DNA from: Nitrospira lenta
GTDB taxonomy: Bacteria > Nitrospirota > Nitrospiria > Nitrospirales > Nitrospiraceae
Assembly: GCA_945865525.1 (NCBI GenBank)
Contig: CAMBDY010000002.1
Span: 1 to 64,000, forward strand
DNA: 64,000 nucleotides
Direction of reading: 5' to 3'
Shown in pieces: positions 8,530 through 16,996 of the stretch. The first letter of the stretch is position 1. Each line of letters begins with the position of its first letter. Under the pieces are notes generated by a model that saw only the letters and a list, made by a program, of their open reading frames with translations, made no database searches and was not told the DNA's origin. The translations under genes were made by a program, and so were the position numbers.

Positions 8530-9162
8530 ATGGCGTTTTCGCAAAGTAAATCCATTAAGTTCCAGAAGGGCATGCGACAGCGGATTGATTCCTTGCGGCC
8601 GAAAGCCCAGGACAGTCTGGAGTTTGCCGTCGATACGATGATGCAGGAACGGGTTGACAGTTTCTTCCGTATTGAAGAGGGGCTGGAAGAAATCATTAAG
8701 TCGCTGCTGCAGATCGAAGAGGAGCTCCTGGAAATCCGCGATCTCTCGGGGGCCATGCGGCTCGAAGCCCGCCTGGAGTTCGTCGAAGACCGCTGGGACG
8801 ACTTTGACAGCGAGATTCGGGAGCGACCCCGTCGACGGCGGAAGCGCGTGAGCCTCGCCGACATGCTGAAAGCGGCGAGCGGCGGTGGGGGCGACCTTTC
8901 GGATGGTGCGAGCGGCATCAACAATGCGATGGATGCGTATGCGGCGATGGGCGTGGAGTTCGGCAGTGCACTCGCTGAGGTCACCGCGGCGTTCCGGCAC
9001 AAGGCCAAGCAGCTCCATCCCGATGCGAATAACGGCGACCGCAGCGCCGAACCCGAATTGCGCCGCATGCTCGAGGCCTACCAGTTTCTCAAAGAATACT
9101 TGAGCCTCAGCAATGTGGACCCGTTGCGATCCCCGGACCATACCTACAATCCAACCGAATGA
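8530..9162 (+). CDS. Orphan protein with C-terminal J-domain
   Basis: 210 aa. Residues ~35-75 are strongly helical and acidic (FFRIEEGLEEIIKSLLQIEEELLEIRD, quoted here only as a coiled-coil-like region), residues ~90-125 form a basic and Gly-rich linker, and residues ~150-200 look like a J-domain with the HPD motif (KQLHPDANNGD) followed by a helix with LRRMLEAYQFLKEYL. The HPD loop would stimulate a DnaK-type Hsp70, so this may recruit Hsp70 to a specific client. It lacks the Gly/Phe and zinc regions of DnaJ. GAGG precedes the ATG. The RNase D gene follows within 8 bases. Confidence 0.75.
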   Translation: MAFSQSKSIKFQKGMRQRIDSLRPKAQDSLEFAVDTMMQERVDSFFRIEEGLEEIIKSLLQIEEELLEIRDLSGAMRLEARLEFVEDRWDDFDSEIRERPRRRRKRVSLADMLKAASGGGGDLSDGASGINNAMDAYAAMGVEFGSALAEVTAAFRHKAKQLHPDANNGDRSAEPELRRMLEAYQFLKEYLSLSNVDPLRSPDHTYNPTE

Positions 9163-9169
9163 GCGCGCT

Positions 9170-10384
9170 GTGACACCCACACCCCCGATGCGATATATCA
9201 CCGACCCGTCGGCGCTTGAAGCCCTGTGCCAGACGCTGCGGCAGAGCTCGCGGCTGGCGCTAGACACGGAGTTCGTCGGCGAAGACACCTTTGTCCCGCG
9301 GCTCGAACTGATTCAAGTCGCCACGGCCAGCACCGCGGCCGTCATCGACTTCCCTGCCGTCCAGAGCCGCGGCTCGCTCGACGTCTTTTGGGAGCTTCTC
9401 GGCGATACCACGATCGAGAAGGTCGTTCATGCCGGGCGGCAGGACCTCGACCTCTTTGCCATCCATGCGGGGCAGATCCCGAAGCCCTTCTTCGATACAC
9501 AGATCGCCGCCGCGATGGTTGGGTACGGCGCACAAGTGGCCTATGCGAATCTCGTCCAGCGACTCCATGGCGCCAAGCTCGCTAAGGCCCATACCTTTAC
9601 CAACTGGAGTGCGCGCCCGCTCTCAGAGGACCAGCTGACCTACGCGTTGGAGGACGTCGAGTTCCTCCTCGCGATCCATACGCATTTGCAGGATCGCCTG
9701 CAGGCGCTCGGCCGGCTGGAGTGGGTCGGGGAGGAATTTGCGCGGTTGGAAGCGGCGGTGAGCGAAAAGAGCCGGGACCCGCGCGAACGCTACCAGCGCA
9801 TTCGCGGATGGGACACCCTTAAGCCAAAAGGGGCGGCGGTGCTGCGTGAGCTCGCGGCCTGGCGCGAGGCAGAAGCCAGACGGAGGAACGTACCGCGCGG
9901 GCGGGTCATGCGAGACGAGGTGCTCCTCCAACTCGCACGCCATCCTCCCACCTCGCTGAGTGAGCTCCGTGGACTTCGCGGCGTCCATGCCTCAGAAGTG
10001 GATCGCCACGGTGAGCACCTATTAGCCACGCTCACCGCGGCCTTGGCGCTTCCACCGACCGCCTGGCCGGACGTCCCTCGTGAACGGAAGCCAGAACCGG
10101 AATCCACTGGCATCGTCGAACTGCTGCAGGCGGTGCTGAAGGCCCGCGCCGCCGAGGCAGGGATTGCCCCGACCATACTCGCGACCAGCTCCGACCTCCA
10201 GACGCTCGTGGAGGCGAAGCAGAATCGGGCCACCCTCGAGGTCCCCATCCTCCGTGGCTGGCGACGAGAGCTCGCGGGCGAGCTGCTGCTCAAAGTCTTG
10301 GATGGCGGGATCACCATTACGGTCGACCGAACCTCCGGGGCCCTCAGGATGGCGTCGGACGATCTCTCGCAGGGTACGCGGTGA
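9170..10384 (+). CDS. rnd: Ribonuclease D
   Basis: About 404 aa. RNase D is a 3'-5' exoribonuclease that trims tRNA and other stable RNA precursors. The DEDDy catalytic set is visible: LDTEF (Asp32, Glu34), HAGRQDLD (Asp92) and YALEDVEFLL (Tyr158, Asp162). An HRDC domain follows (about 215-290), and a second HRDC-like region fills the C-terminus. I took GTG at 9170, 7 bases after the J-domain gene; ATG at 9188, which begins MRYITD, is an equal alternative since neither has a clear ribosome site. The last 41 bases overlap, tail to tail, with the ArsC-like gene on the other strand. Confidence 0.9.
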   Translation: MTPTPPMRYITDPSALEALCQTLRQSSRLALDTEFVGEDTFVPRLELIQVATASTAAVIDFPAVQSRGSLDVFWELLGDTTIEKVVHAGRQDLDLFAIHAGQIPKPFFDTQIAAAMVGYGAQVAYANLVQRLHGAKLAKAHTFTNWSARPLSEDQLTYALEDVEFLLAIHTHLQDRLQALGRLEWVGEEFARLEAAVSEKSRDPRERYQRIRGWDTLKPKGAAVLRELAAWREAEARRRNVPRGRVMRDEVLLQLARHPPTSLSELRGLRGVHASEVDRHGEHLLATLTAALALPPTAWPDVPRERKPEPESTGIVELLQAVLKARAAEAGIAPTILATSSDLQTLVEAKQNRATLEVPILRGWRRELAGELLLKVLDGGITITVDRTSGALRMASDDLSQGTR

Positions 10385-10742
10385 CGCGTGACGACAGGAG
10401 CGCTTTGACGGACTCAGCCGGTCTGGCCAGCAGGACCTGCGCGCCCTTTGCGACAATCGGGCGTTGAATGAGGTCTGGATGGGCGATCAACACATCGAGC
10501 CATGCATCATCCGACAGGGTCTTTATGCCCAATCCGAGATTCCGATAGAGGGCTTCTGTGGTGCGGAGAATGGCGTGCGGCGCAAGCCCCGCCTTCTTCA
10601 AGAGGCGCTTGAGCTGGGCCTTGGTAAAGGGCTGTTCGTAGTAGTTGACGGTCGTGAAGGGGTGGCCGCTTGCCTTTACTAGCTGCACCACCTGGCGGCA
10701 GGTGCTACACGTCGGTTTGTGATAAATCGTCACCGCGTCCAT
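10344..10742 (-). CDS. ArsC/Spx-family thioredoxin-fold protein
   Basis: 132 aa, typical for the ArsC/Spx/YffB family. The start reads TIYHKPTCSTCRQ with Cys12 and Cys15 in a CxxC; classical glutaredoxin-coupled ArsC has CxxS, whereas CxxC occurs in Spx and related proteins. The conserved IQRPIV loop (Arg-Pro, about residue 93) that contacts oxyanion in ArsC is present. It may be an arsenate reductase, a thiol reductase or a regulator; the sequence does not decide. AAGGAG precedes the ATG. No other ars genes are nearby. Its 3' end overlaps rnd by 41 bases. Confidence 0.8.
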   Translation of the reverse strand: MDAVTIYHKPTCSTCRQVVQLVKASGHPFTTVNYYEQPFTKAQLKRLLKKAGLAPHAILRTTEALYRNLGLGIKTLSDDAWLDVLIAHPDLIQRPIVAKGAQVLLARPAESVKALLSSRVTAYPARDRPTPS

Positions 10743-10836
10743 CGGCGTACTCCTTGTCCCAACGGCCCACCTGCCTTGACGTTATTTTTCCCCCTGTGAT
10801 ACATCATCCAACCTCTATCCACGTGAAGACCTAGTT

Positions 10837-11220
10837 ATGCCAACACCCATCTTTGGAACCAGCTCCACCGGCCAGTTTTCCTGTGCGACGGAAAGCCAGC
10901 ACACCCTACGCGACCTCCGCACGAAACGAAAAGGCCAGCCGGTCGTCGTCCTCGGGCATGTCTTGGCGCGAAAAGGGCAGGAAGGCACGTTCGAGGTTTT
11001 TAACGACCGATTGGCCCTCGTAAAATTTTCCGACGGGGGCGCCATCGGCTATGACCCGCTGGAGCTGCTCTTACCCACCGACATCGACGACGCGGGCGTG
11101 GCCTACTTCGAAATTCGTCCCTGCCGGCAGTGCGAGCATCTCTTTCCCCTCACGGCCGACGAATGTGACGCACCGAACGAGCCGACGTCCTGCTACGAAT
11201 GCCGCATTCCAATGGGCTAG
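10837..11220 (+). CDS. Small protein with C-terminal four-cysteine zinc motif
   Basis: 127 aa, not a family I recognise. The N-terminal two thirds are a mixed alpha/beta region with hydrophobic strands (GQPVVVLGHVLARK and RLALVKFSDGGAIGYDPLELL). The C-terminus has CRQC...CYEC, with a further Cys between them, suggesting a zinc ribbon. It has no signal peptide or membrane segment, so it is cytosolic. A role in nucleic-acid or protein binding is possible. The ATG has only a weak ribosome site (GAAG). Confidence 0.6.
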   Translation: MPTPIFGTSSTGQFSCATESQHTLRDLRTKRKGQPVVVLGHVLARKGQEGTFEVFNDRLALVKFSDGGAIGYDPLELLLPTDIDDAGVAYFEIRPCRQCEHLFPLTADECDAPNEPTSCYECRIPMG

Positions 11221-11293
11221 GGGCGGCGGTGTGGACACCGCGCACGTCGGGTCTTGCGTGCGGGCGTGGTACTCCTCCCGCGCCGCTCGCGCG

Positions 11294-11671
11294 CTAATCC
11301 ACCATCGGCAGGATCTCGATTGCTTTCTTAATCAAGCAATCGCCCGCAAAAGACTGGAGCGACATCGGCAACATGCCGGCGTCGATCAGGTGGACCGTGA
11401 CCACTTGAAAGCCTCCCGCGACTTTATACCCGTGCAGCTTCATGGCATGACAGATTTCGATTTTTTTCCAAATCAGATTCGCCAGAATCGTGTCCGACGC
11501 AAGGAGTTTCATCTCTGACACTGCGTCATTCACCGAAACTTTTGCCGCCACCCGCGCCTTATCTTTCGGTGCCTCACTCACGACGGCAAAGGCGAGGATC
11601 TCGTCGTCTGCCTGGGCCACGGGAACGGGCCCCACGGCGATAAGGCTGTACAGCAGCACCAGAAGGAACAT
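11294..11671 (-). CDS. Small secreted protein, unknown
   Basis: About 125 aa. Residues 1-21 are a Sec signal peptide (MFLLVLLYSLIAVG... ending AQADD). The mature part contains two cysteines (KIEICHAM and AGDCLIKK) that could form a disulfide and an amphipathic segment (VSVNDAVSEMKLLASDTIL). I recognise no family. The ATG at 11669-11671 is favoured over a TTG two codons upstream because GGAGA is then 7 bases away. Confidence 0.6.
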   Translation of the reverse strand: MFLLVLLYSLIAVGPVPVAQADDEILAFAVVSEAPKDKARVAAKVSVNDAVSEMKLLASDTILANLIWKKIEICHAMKLHGYKVAGGFQVVTVHLIDAGMLPMSLQSFAGDCLIKKAIEILPMVD

Positions 11672-11755
11672 AGCCAAGTCTCCGATTTCTCAGGCGCGAA
11701 CGCGCTCAGTATGCCAACTGGTTCACGACATTTCAAGATCTTGCTCGCCCGAACA

Positions 11756-11764
11756 TGCTACACT
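11756..11764 (+). promoter_or_regulatory. Possible extended -10 promoter of the citrate synthase gene
   Basis: TGCTACACT lies 48 bases before the ATG at 11812 and matches the extended -10 pattern also seen before the J-domain gene. No good -35 is present at normal spacing, so confidence is limited. Confidence 0.35.
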
Positions 11765-11811
11765 TCTGTGGCGCGTCATCACTCATACGGCGCACGGACA
11801 GGAGCGCGATC

Positions 11812-12960
11812 ATGCCACAGGATTTCATGCCGGGGCTCGCCGGGATTCCCGCCGCTAAATCGGCTATTAGCGACGTGGACGGGCAGCGCGGGGTGCTGGA
11901 ATATCGCGGCATCCGAGTCGAAGAGCTGTGTCTCAAATCCTCCTATCTTGAAACCGCGTATCTCTTGTTGTTCGGGCATCTCCCCACACAACCGCAGCTC
12001 ACACGATGGCACGAAGACATCGTGCATCACCGCCGTATCAAGTTCACCATCGTCGACTTGCTGAAATGCCTGCCAGAGCAGGGGCATCCCATGGATGCCT
12101 TGCAAGCCTCAGTCGCCGTCCTCGGCATGTTTTATCCTGGCCGGACTGTGCAGGACATCGACAATAATTATTGGTCGGCCGTCCGCCTCGTGGCTAAACT
12201 GCCCACCCTCGTTGCCGCCTGGGCGCGGCTGCGGCAGGGGAACGAGTACATTCCGCCACGTGACGATCTGGGATTTGCAGAAAACTTTCTCTACATGTTG
12301 ACGGAAACAGTGCCCGATCCCGTGTGGGCCGATGTGTTTGACGACTGTCTGATCCTCCATGCCGAGCACACGATGAATGCCTCAACCTTCACCGGTCTGA
12401 TTACCGCCTCGACACTCGCGGACCCCTATACGGTCGTCGCCTCTGCGATCGGAGCCTTAAAAGGTCCGCTGCATGGTGGCGCCAATGAGGAAGTGGTGCA
12501 GATGCTCCAGGCGATCGGTCAGCCCGAAAAGGCCCGTCCGTATCTTGAAGAGCAGATCCGGAGGAAACAACGGCTGATGGGTTTCGGCCACCGGGTCTAT
12601 AAAGTAAAAGATCCCCGCGCACTGGTCTTGCAACGTCTCTGTGAAAAACTTTTTAAGGAGTCCGGCAGGTCCCCCCTCTATGCAGTCGCCCTCGAAGTCG
12701 AACGGGTCGCTGCAGAGCTGCTGACGGGGAAGGGGATTTATCCTAACGTCGACTTCTACTCAGGGATCATCTACAACAAAATGGGAATCGAGACCGATCT
12801 GTTCACGCCCCTCTTTGCTATGGCCCGAGTCTCGGGATGGCTGGCCCATTGGCTGGAACAATTACGCGAGAATAAACTGTTCCGTCCAGACCAGATCTAC
12901 TCCGGCGAGCATGGCCGGTCGTACGTCCCGATTGCAGGACGCCCAGAGCCGCGACCGTGA
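11812..12960 (+). CDS. gltA: Citrate synthase
   Basis: 382 aa, the short type common in archaea and Gram-positives. It condenses acetyl-CoA and oxaloacetate to citrate. Catalytic residues can be placed: His186 (HAEHTMNASTF), His221 (GPLHGGANEEV) and Asp313 (VDFYSGIIYNKMGI); GFGHRVYKVKDPRA supplies the CoA/oxaloacetate loop. A 2-methylcitrate synthase role is an alternative that sequence alone does not exclude. The ATG at 11812 follows AGGAG by 7 bases; an upstream in-frame start would add 19 unlikely residues. It heads a gltA-fumC-reductase set of carbon and redox genes. A terminator is built over its last codons. Confidence 0.9.
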   Translation: MPQDFMPGLAGIPAAKSAISDVDGQRGVLEYRGIRVEELCLKSSYLETAYLLLFGHLPTQPQLTRWHEDIVHHRRIKFTIVDLLKCLPEQGHPMDALQASVAVLGMFYPGRTVQDIDNNYWSAVRLVAKLPTLVAAWARLRQGNEYIPPRDDLGFAENFLYMLTETVPDPVWADVFDDCLILHAEHTMNASTFTGLITASTLADPYTVVASAIGALKGPLHGGANEEVVQMLQAIGQPEKARPYLEEQIRRKQRLMGFGHRVYKVKDPRALVLQRLCEKLFKESGRSPLYAVALEVERVAAELLTGKGIYPNVDFYSGIIYNKMGIETDLFTPLFAMARVSGWLAHWLEQLRENKLFRPDQIYSGEHGRSYVPIAGRPEPRP

Positions 12961-12974
12961 CGCGGCGCTTTTTT
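12948..12974 (+). terminator. Intrinsic terminator overlapping the gltA stop codon
   Basis: GCCGCG-ACCGTGA-CGCGGC followed after GC by TTTTTT. The TGA stop codon (12958-12960) sits inside the 7-base loop, so the last codons of gltA form the ascending arm. Confidence 0.75.
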
Positions 12975-12999
12975 CGGATCCGCAAACAGGGCGGCGCGC

Positions 13000-13029
13000 T
13001 TGTGCAATGAGGCGGTCAATGTTTAGTAT
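13000..13029 (+). promoter_or_regulatory. Candidate sigma70 promoter for fumC
   Basis: TTGTGC (13000-13005) and TAGTAT (13024-13029) with an 18-base spacer, 43 bases before the fumC ATG and just after the gltA terminator. Confidence 0.45.
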
Positions 13030-13071
13030 GGCGTCTGTGCCGACGCCCATCCTTACACTGGAGTAGTATCC

Positions 13072-14508
13072 ATGAAGAAGACGAGGTCTCCGTCGTCCCC
13101 TGCGACTAGAATTGAGCGAGATACCATGGGCGCCCTGGCCGTGCCAACCACCGCGTATTATGGTGTGCAGACCGCGCGCGCCATCGAGAACTTCCCGATC
13201 AGCGCCTTGCGATTTCCCCGTGCCATGATCCGCGCGATGGGGCTGATCAAACGGGCTGCCGCGACCGTCAATCAGTCCTTGGGCCTCCTCGACAAGAAAC
13301 GCACCAAGGCGATCGTCACGGCCGCGACTGAAGTGGTCGATGGTCAGCTCGACGGCGAATTCCCTGTCGACATTTTTCAGACTGGATCCGGCACCTCGAC
13401 CAACATGAACACCAACGAGGTGATTTCAAACCGCGCGACTGAACTATTAGGCGGCGCGCGAGGGAGCAAGCTGGTGCATCCTAACGATCACGTCAATCTG
13501 GGACAATCGAGCAATGATGTCATTCCCACGGCGATTCATATCGCGGCGGGGGAGACGATGGAGCGACAGCTCATTCCGGCTCTCACCTGCTTGCACAAAG
13601 CGCTGGCCCGCAAAGCCAAGGCGTTCGACAAGATCGTCAAGATTGGTCGGACCCATTTGCAGGATGCGACACCGGTGCGCTTGGGTCAGGAGTTCAGCGG
13701 TTATGCCCGACAGATCGAATTAAGCCTGCAGCGGGTCACGCGCGCGCAAGCCGCCCTCAGCGAAGTCGCACTCGGCGGCACCGCAGTTGGCACAGGACTC
13801 AATTGCCATCCGAAGTTTGCGTCCAAGGTCATCGCCCTTGTGTCAAAAGAGACCGGCTGCGCGTTCAAGGAAGCGGCGAACCACTTTGAGGCGCAGTCCG
13901 CGCAAGATGCCCTGGTCGAAGCGAGCGGGGAGTTGAAGACCATTGCCGTGAGCCTCATGAAGATTGCCAACGACATTCGCTGGCTCGGCTCCGGCCCTCG
14001 CTGCGGACTCGGCGAGATCACGCTTCCTGAAACGCAGCCTGGCTCGTCCATCATGCCAGGTAAAGTCAATCCGGTCATTGCCGAATCCGTGACCATGGTG
14101 TGTGCGCAGGTGATCGGGAACGATCTGACGGTCACCGTCGGAGGGCAGGCGGCCAACTTCGAACTCATTGTCATGCTGCCCGTCATGGCCTACAATCTCT
14201 TACAATCCATCGAACTCCTCTCAACCGCTTCACACAATTTCGCGGTGAAGTGTATCGACGGGATTCAAGCCAATGAGGAGCGGTGCCGGAGCTTGATCGA
14301 GGAAAGTCTGGCCATGTGTACCGCCCTTGCGCCGGAGATCGGATACGAGGCGGCCGCGAAGCTGGCTAAGGATGCCTACAAGGCTGGCAAAACCGTGCGA
14401 CAGACGGCGAAGGAACAAAAGGTTCTGTCGGAGAAGCGCCTGACTCAACTACTCGACCCCTGGCGTATGACTAAACCGGGGGGGCCGATTGGCAGTGCGG
14501 GCGGGTAA
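13072..14508 (+). CDS. fumC: Fumarate hydratase, class II
   Basis: 478 aa; reversible hydration of fumarate to malate in the TCA cycle or, in an autotroph of this kind, the reductive cycle. Superfamily motifs are complete: TGSGTSTNMNTNEV (about 104-117), HPNDHVNLGQSSND (136-149), catalytic His195 in IGRTHLQDATP, and the mobile signature loop GSSIMPGKVNP (324-334) with its catalytic Ser. The HPNDHVN form and the GELKTIAVSLMKIANDIRWLGSGPR block favour fumarase over aspartase. GGAG stands 8 bases before the ATG. It is slightly longer than E. coli FumC owing to a Ser/Pro-rich head and a Gly-rich tail. Confidence 0.9.
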   Translation: MKKTRSPSSPATRIERDTMGALAVPTTAYYGVQTARAIENFPISALRFPRAMIRAMGLIKRAAATVNQSLGLLDKKRTKAIVTAATEVVDGQLDGEFPVDIFQTGSGTSTNMNTNEVISNRATELLGGARGSKLVHPNDHVNLGQSSNDVIPTAIHIAAGETMERQLIPALTCLHKALARKAKAFDKIVKIGRTHLQDATPVRLGQEFSGYARQIELSLQRVTRAQAALSEVALGGTAVGTGLNCHPKFASKVIALVSKETGCAFKEAANHFEAQSAQDALVEASGELKTIAVSLMKIANDIRWLGSGPRCGLGEITLPETQPGSSIMPGKVNPVIAESVTMVCAQVIGNDLTVTVGGQAANFELIVMLPVMAYNLLQSIELLSTASHNFAVKCIDGIQANEERCRSLIEESLAMCTALAPEIGYEAAAKLAKDAYKAGKTVRQTAKEQKVLSEKRLTQLLDPWRMTKPGGPIGSAGG

Positions 14509-14604
14509 TCCGAGCTTTGACAGCCCAAAAGTCTTCATGCTAACGTCCACGAACCGTTGAGGGTCGCCTCACGTCTCTATTCACTTTATCTAGGGTAACC
14601 ACGC

Positions 14605-15954
14605 ATGAACGCAACGAACGCGCAAGTGATTATTGTGGTCGGCGCCGGTCCGGCCGGTATGGCCGTCGCCAGCAGCCTCGCGAAGGCAGGCCACGAGGTG
14701 ATCGTGCTGAATCGGGACATCAAATTCGGTGGACTGGCTGAATATGGAATTTTCCCCGCAAAACTCAAGTTGCGCGGGGGGTTAAAAAAACAATATTGGG
14801 ATCTGCTCCAACAACCCAATGTCCATTACTTCGGTAACATCACAATCGGCAACGGCAACGACCTCACGGTGGAAGACCTCCGCGGACTCGGCGCAGGCGC
14901 CATTGTCTTTTCGAGTGGGGCGCAAGGCACGAAAAGCATCGGGGTTGAAGGGGACTCCGCCCACGGCGTCTTTCATGCAAAAGATGTCGTCTTCCACTTT
15001 AACCGGCTGCCAGGCTACGGCGATCGGCCCTTTGAGATGGGCAAACATGTGGCGATCATCGGCGTGGGCGATGTGATGGTTGATATCTCCCGCTGGCTAA
15101 TCAACTATAAGAAGGTCGAACGGGTCACAGCGATTGCGCGCCGCGGTCCGGTCGAGCGGAAATACAATCCGAAAGAAATCCGCTCGGTCTGTTCCAATAT
15201 GGACCTGGATGGGATCGCGACAGAATTTCTCCGGATCAAGGACCGTCTCGCGGCGGTCGGGCAGAACGCTGATGACGTGCGGAAAGGCTTGACGGAGGAG
15301 TTTACCAAATGCGCACCGAAAGTCAGCGATGCGAAGATGGGCTTCCAGTTTCTGGCCTCGCCGAAACGCATTCTCGCCGACGGGCACAATCAGGTGCGCG
15401 GCCTTGAATTGGAAGAGAATAAGCTGGAGCCTAAAGGAGACGATACCGCAGCGGTCGGGCTCAAGCAGTACTACGAGTTCCCCTGCGACAGCGTCGTCTT
15501 TGCGGTGGGGGATAAAGTGGATCCAAGTCTAGGGCTTCCCTATAAGAATGGTGTGTTCGTCACAAACCCCAACAAAACCGGTAACGATCCGGACGACGCC
15601 CTCTTTCAAGCCTACGACGAAACGACTAACCAGGTGATCGACGGTGTCTTTCTCGCCGGTTGGGCGCGCAAGGCCAGTGAAGGCTTAGTTGGCGTTGCCA
15701 AGCGCGACGGGGATTGGTGCGCCGAGGTCGTGAGCCGCTATCTCGCGACGAAGGTACCGGCCAACGTCACCGCCGTCCTCGATACGCTGGCTACGCTCTT
15801 CAAAGCGCGCAAGAGTGACCCGGTCGATGTGAAGGGGCTCCACGTGCTTCAATCGGTCGAGAAGCAGCGCCAGGGTGAGACCGACTGTATCGGGGAGTTC
15901 AAGTACGCGAGCACCCACGAAATGCTCGAACTGGTCAAGAAAGGGAAGGCCTAG
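14605..15954 (+). CDS. FprA/adrenodoxin-reductase-like flavoprotein
   Basis: 449 aa. It has an FAD-binding Rossmann motif VGAGPAGMAVAS (about 12-23), a second dinucleotide site VAIIGVGDVMVDISRWL (about 148-164), and a late GWARKASEGLVG segment (about 352-363) that corresponds to the GW...G flavin/NADP loop of adrenodoxin reductase and FprA. It also resembles glutamate synthase small subunits but lacks their N-terminal Fe-S domain. The likely reaction is electron transfer between ferredoxin and NADP(H), which would suit an organism with ferredoxin-dependent carbon fixation. It follows fumC by 96 bases and converges with nadK. AGGG precedes the ATG. Confidence 0.75.
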   Translation: MNATNAQVIIVVGAGPAGMAVASSLAKAGHEVIVLNRDIKFGGLAEYGIFPAKLKLRGGLKKQYWDLLQQPNVHYFGNITIGNGNDLTVEDLRGLGAGAIVFSSGAQGTKSIGVEGDSAHGVFHAKDVVFHFNRLPGYGDRPFEMGKHVAIIGVGDVMVDISRWLINYKKVERVTAIARRGPVERKYNPKEIRSVCSNMDLDGIATEFLRIKDRLAAVGQNADDVRKGLTEEFTKCAPKVSDAKMGFQFLASPKRILADGHNQVRGLELEENKLEPKGDDTAAVGLKQYYEFPCDSVVFAVGDKVDPSLGLPYKNGVFVTNPNKTGNDPDDALFQAYDETTNQVIDGVFLAGWARKASEGLVGVAKRDGDWCAEVVSRYLATKVPANVTAVLDTLATLFKARKSDPVDVKGLHVLQSVEKQRQGETDCIGEFKYASTHEMLELVKKGKA

Positions 15955-15977
15955 CACGAGGCTCGCCGGTCAAACAG

Positions 15978-16838
15978 TTACCCGTCCCCCCACTTGAGCT
16001 TCTCGCGCAGGACTTCATAGTAGCTGCTTTCCGGAAACCGGATGAGCTGCGTCCGGTATTCGGACATCTTGATTTCAACCGTATCCCCCTGAGTCATCAC
16101 CACCCCCACCTGACCATCTAAGGTCGCCATCGCGCCATCATCTTTACTGGTAAGCGTCACCTCGATTTCAGCTGTTCCAGGGACAATCAACGGTCGGTGC
16201 GTCAGCGTATGGGGGCAAATCGGAGTCACCATCAGCGATTGCACGGCCGGGTTGATAATGGGTCCGCCGGCTGAAAGCGAATAGGCGGTTGATCCGGTCG
16301 GTGTCGTGACGATGACGCCATCGCCACGCAGATTGGTGACGAACTGTCCCTGAATGGAAATCCGCAATTCGATCATCCGGGCTAGCGTCCCCTTACTGAT
16401 CACGACATCGTTGAGCACCACTCCGCGCGCGACGGTTTCCCCATGCCGGTGGACATGCGCCTGCAACATGAGCCGCTCGTCGAGCACGAAGTCGTTGGCG
16501 AATACCCGCTCAAGTGACGGGTACAAATTTTCTAGCCGGACCTCGGTCAAAAATCCTAGCCCCCCAAGGTTCACACCTAGGATGGGAATACTGCGCTCCC
16601 CCGCAAGTCTTGCGGCGTTCAACATCGTTCCATCACCGCCCAGCACCAGCAGCATATCCGCTTTGCTTGCCAACTCAGTTTTCTGAGTGCCCCCTTGCTC
16701 GCCCAGCAACGCCGCCGACGCCGTGTCCAAGATGACCACAAGGCTGCGCGCCCTGAGCCACGCGACCACCTCGTGCAGCGTGGGTTTAATCTCAGCAAAC
16801 TTCGGTTTGGTCAGGATTCCAATGCTTTTGTTTTTCAT
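15978..16838 (-). CDS. nadK: NAD kinase
   Basis: About 286 aa; phosphorylates NAD+ to NADP+. Diagnostic motifs are LGGDGTML (about 66-73), GVNLGGLGFLTE, VLNDVVISKG and TPTGSTAYSLSAGGPIINP, all in the right order. I chose the ATG at 16836-16838, which begins KNKSIGILTKP, over an in-frame start 78 bases upstream that would add a non-conserved head. No strong ribosome site is present. It converges with the FprA-like gene, with 23 bases between stops, and is divergent from clpC. Confidence 0.92.
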   Translation of the reverse strand: MKNKSIGILTKPKFAEIKPTLHEVVAWLRARSLVVILDTASAALLGEQGGTQKTELASKADMLLVLGGDGTMLNAARLAGERSIPILGVNLGGLGFLTEVRLENLYPSLERVFANDFVLDERLMLQAHVHRHGETVARGVVLNDVVISKGTLARMIELRISIQGQFVTNLRGDGVIVTTPTGSTAYSLSAGGPIINPAVQSLMVTPICPHTLTHRPLIVPGTAEIEVTLTSKDDGAMATLDGQVGVVMTQGDTVEIKMSEYRTQLIRFPESSYYEVLREKLKWGDG

Positions 16839-16973
16839 AGCGCGAAACCGATCGGGGGCTATTACAAGCGCGGGGAAACGTGCGCGATTGTATCGGGAGC
16901 CTTCTTTTGAAGTCAACGACGCGGGGGCCGTCGGTTGACTCGAGAGCCGTATCGTCGCCGTGGCTGTTTCGCC

Positions 16974-16996
16974 GGCGGTGCGAGTCCCTCACCGCC
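16974..16996. promoter_or_regulatory. Inverted repeat abutting the clpC -35 box
   Basis: GGCGGTG-N9-CACCGCC, a perfect 7-bp inverted repeat with a 9-base spacer. It ends at 16996; the -35 hexamer starts at 16997. The geometry resembles operators of stress repressors (CIRCE also has an N9 spacer), but the sequence is not CIRCE or a CtsR heptad. It could also be an activator site. Confidence 0.45.

Noticed and set aside
16974-16996. CIRCE element of HrcA
   Set aside because: Spacing (N9) fits but arms are GGCGGTG/CACCGCC, not TTAGCACTC/GAGTGCTAA, so I kept it only as an unassigned inverted repeat.
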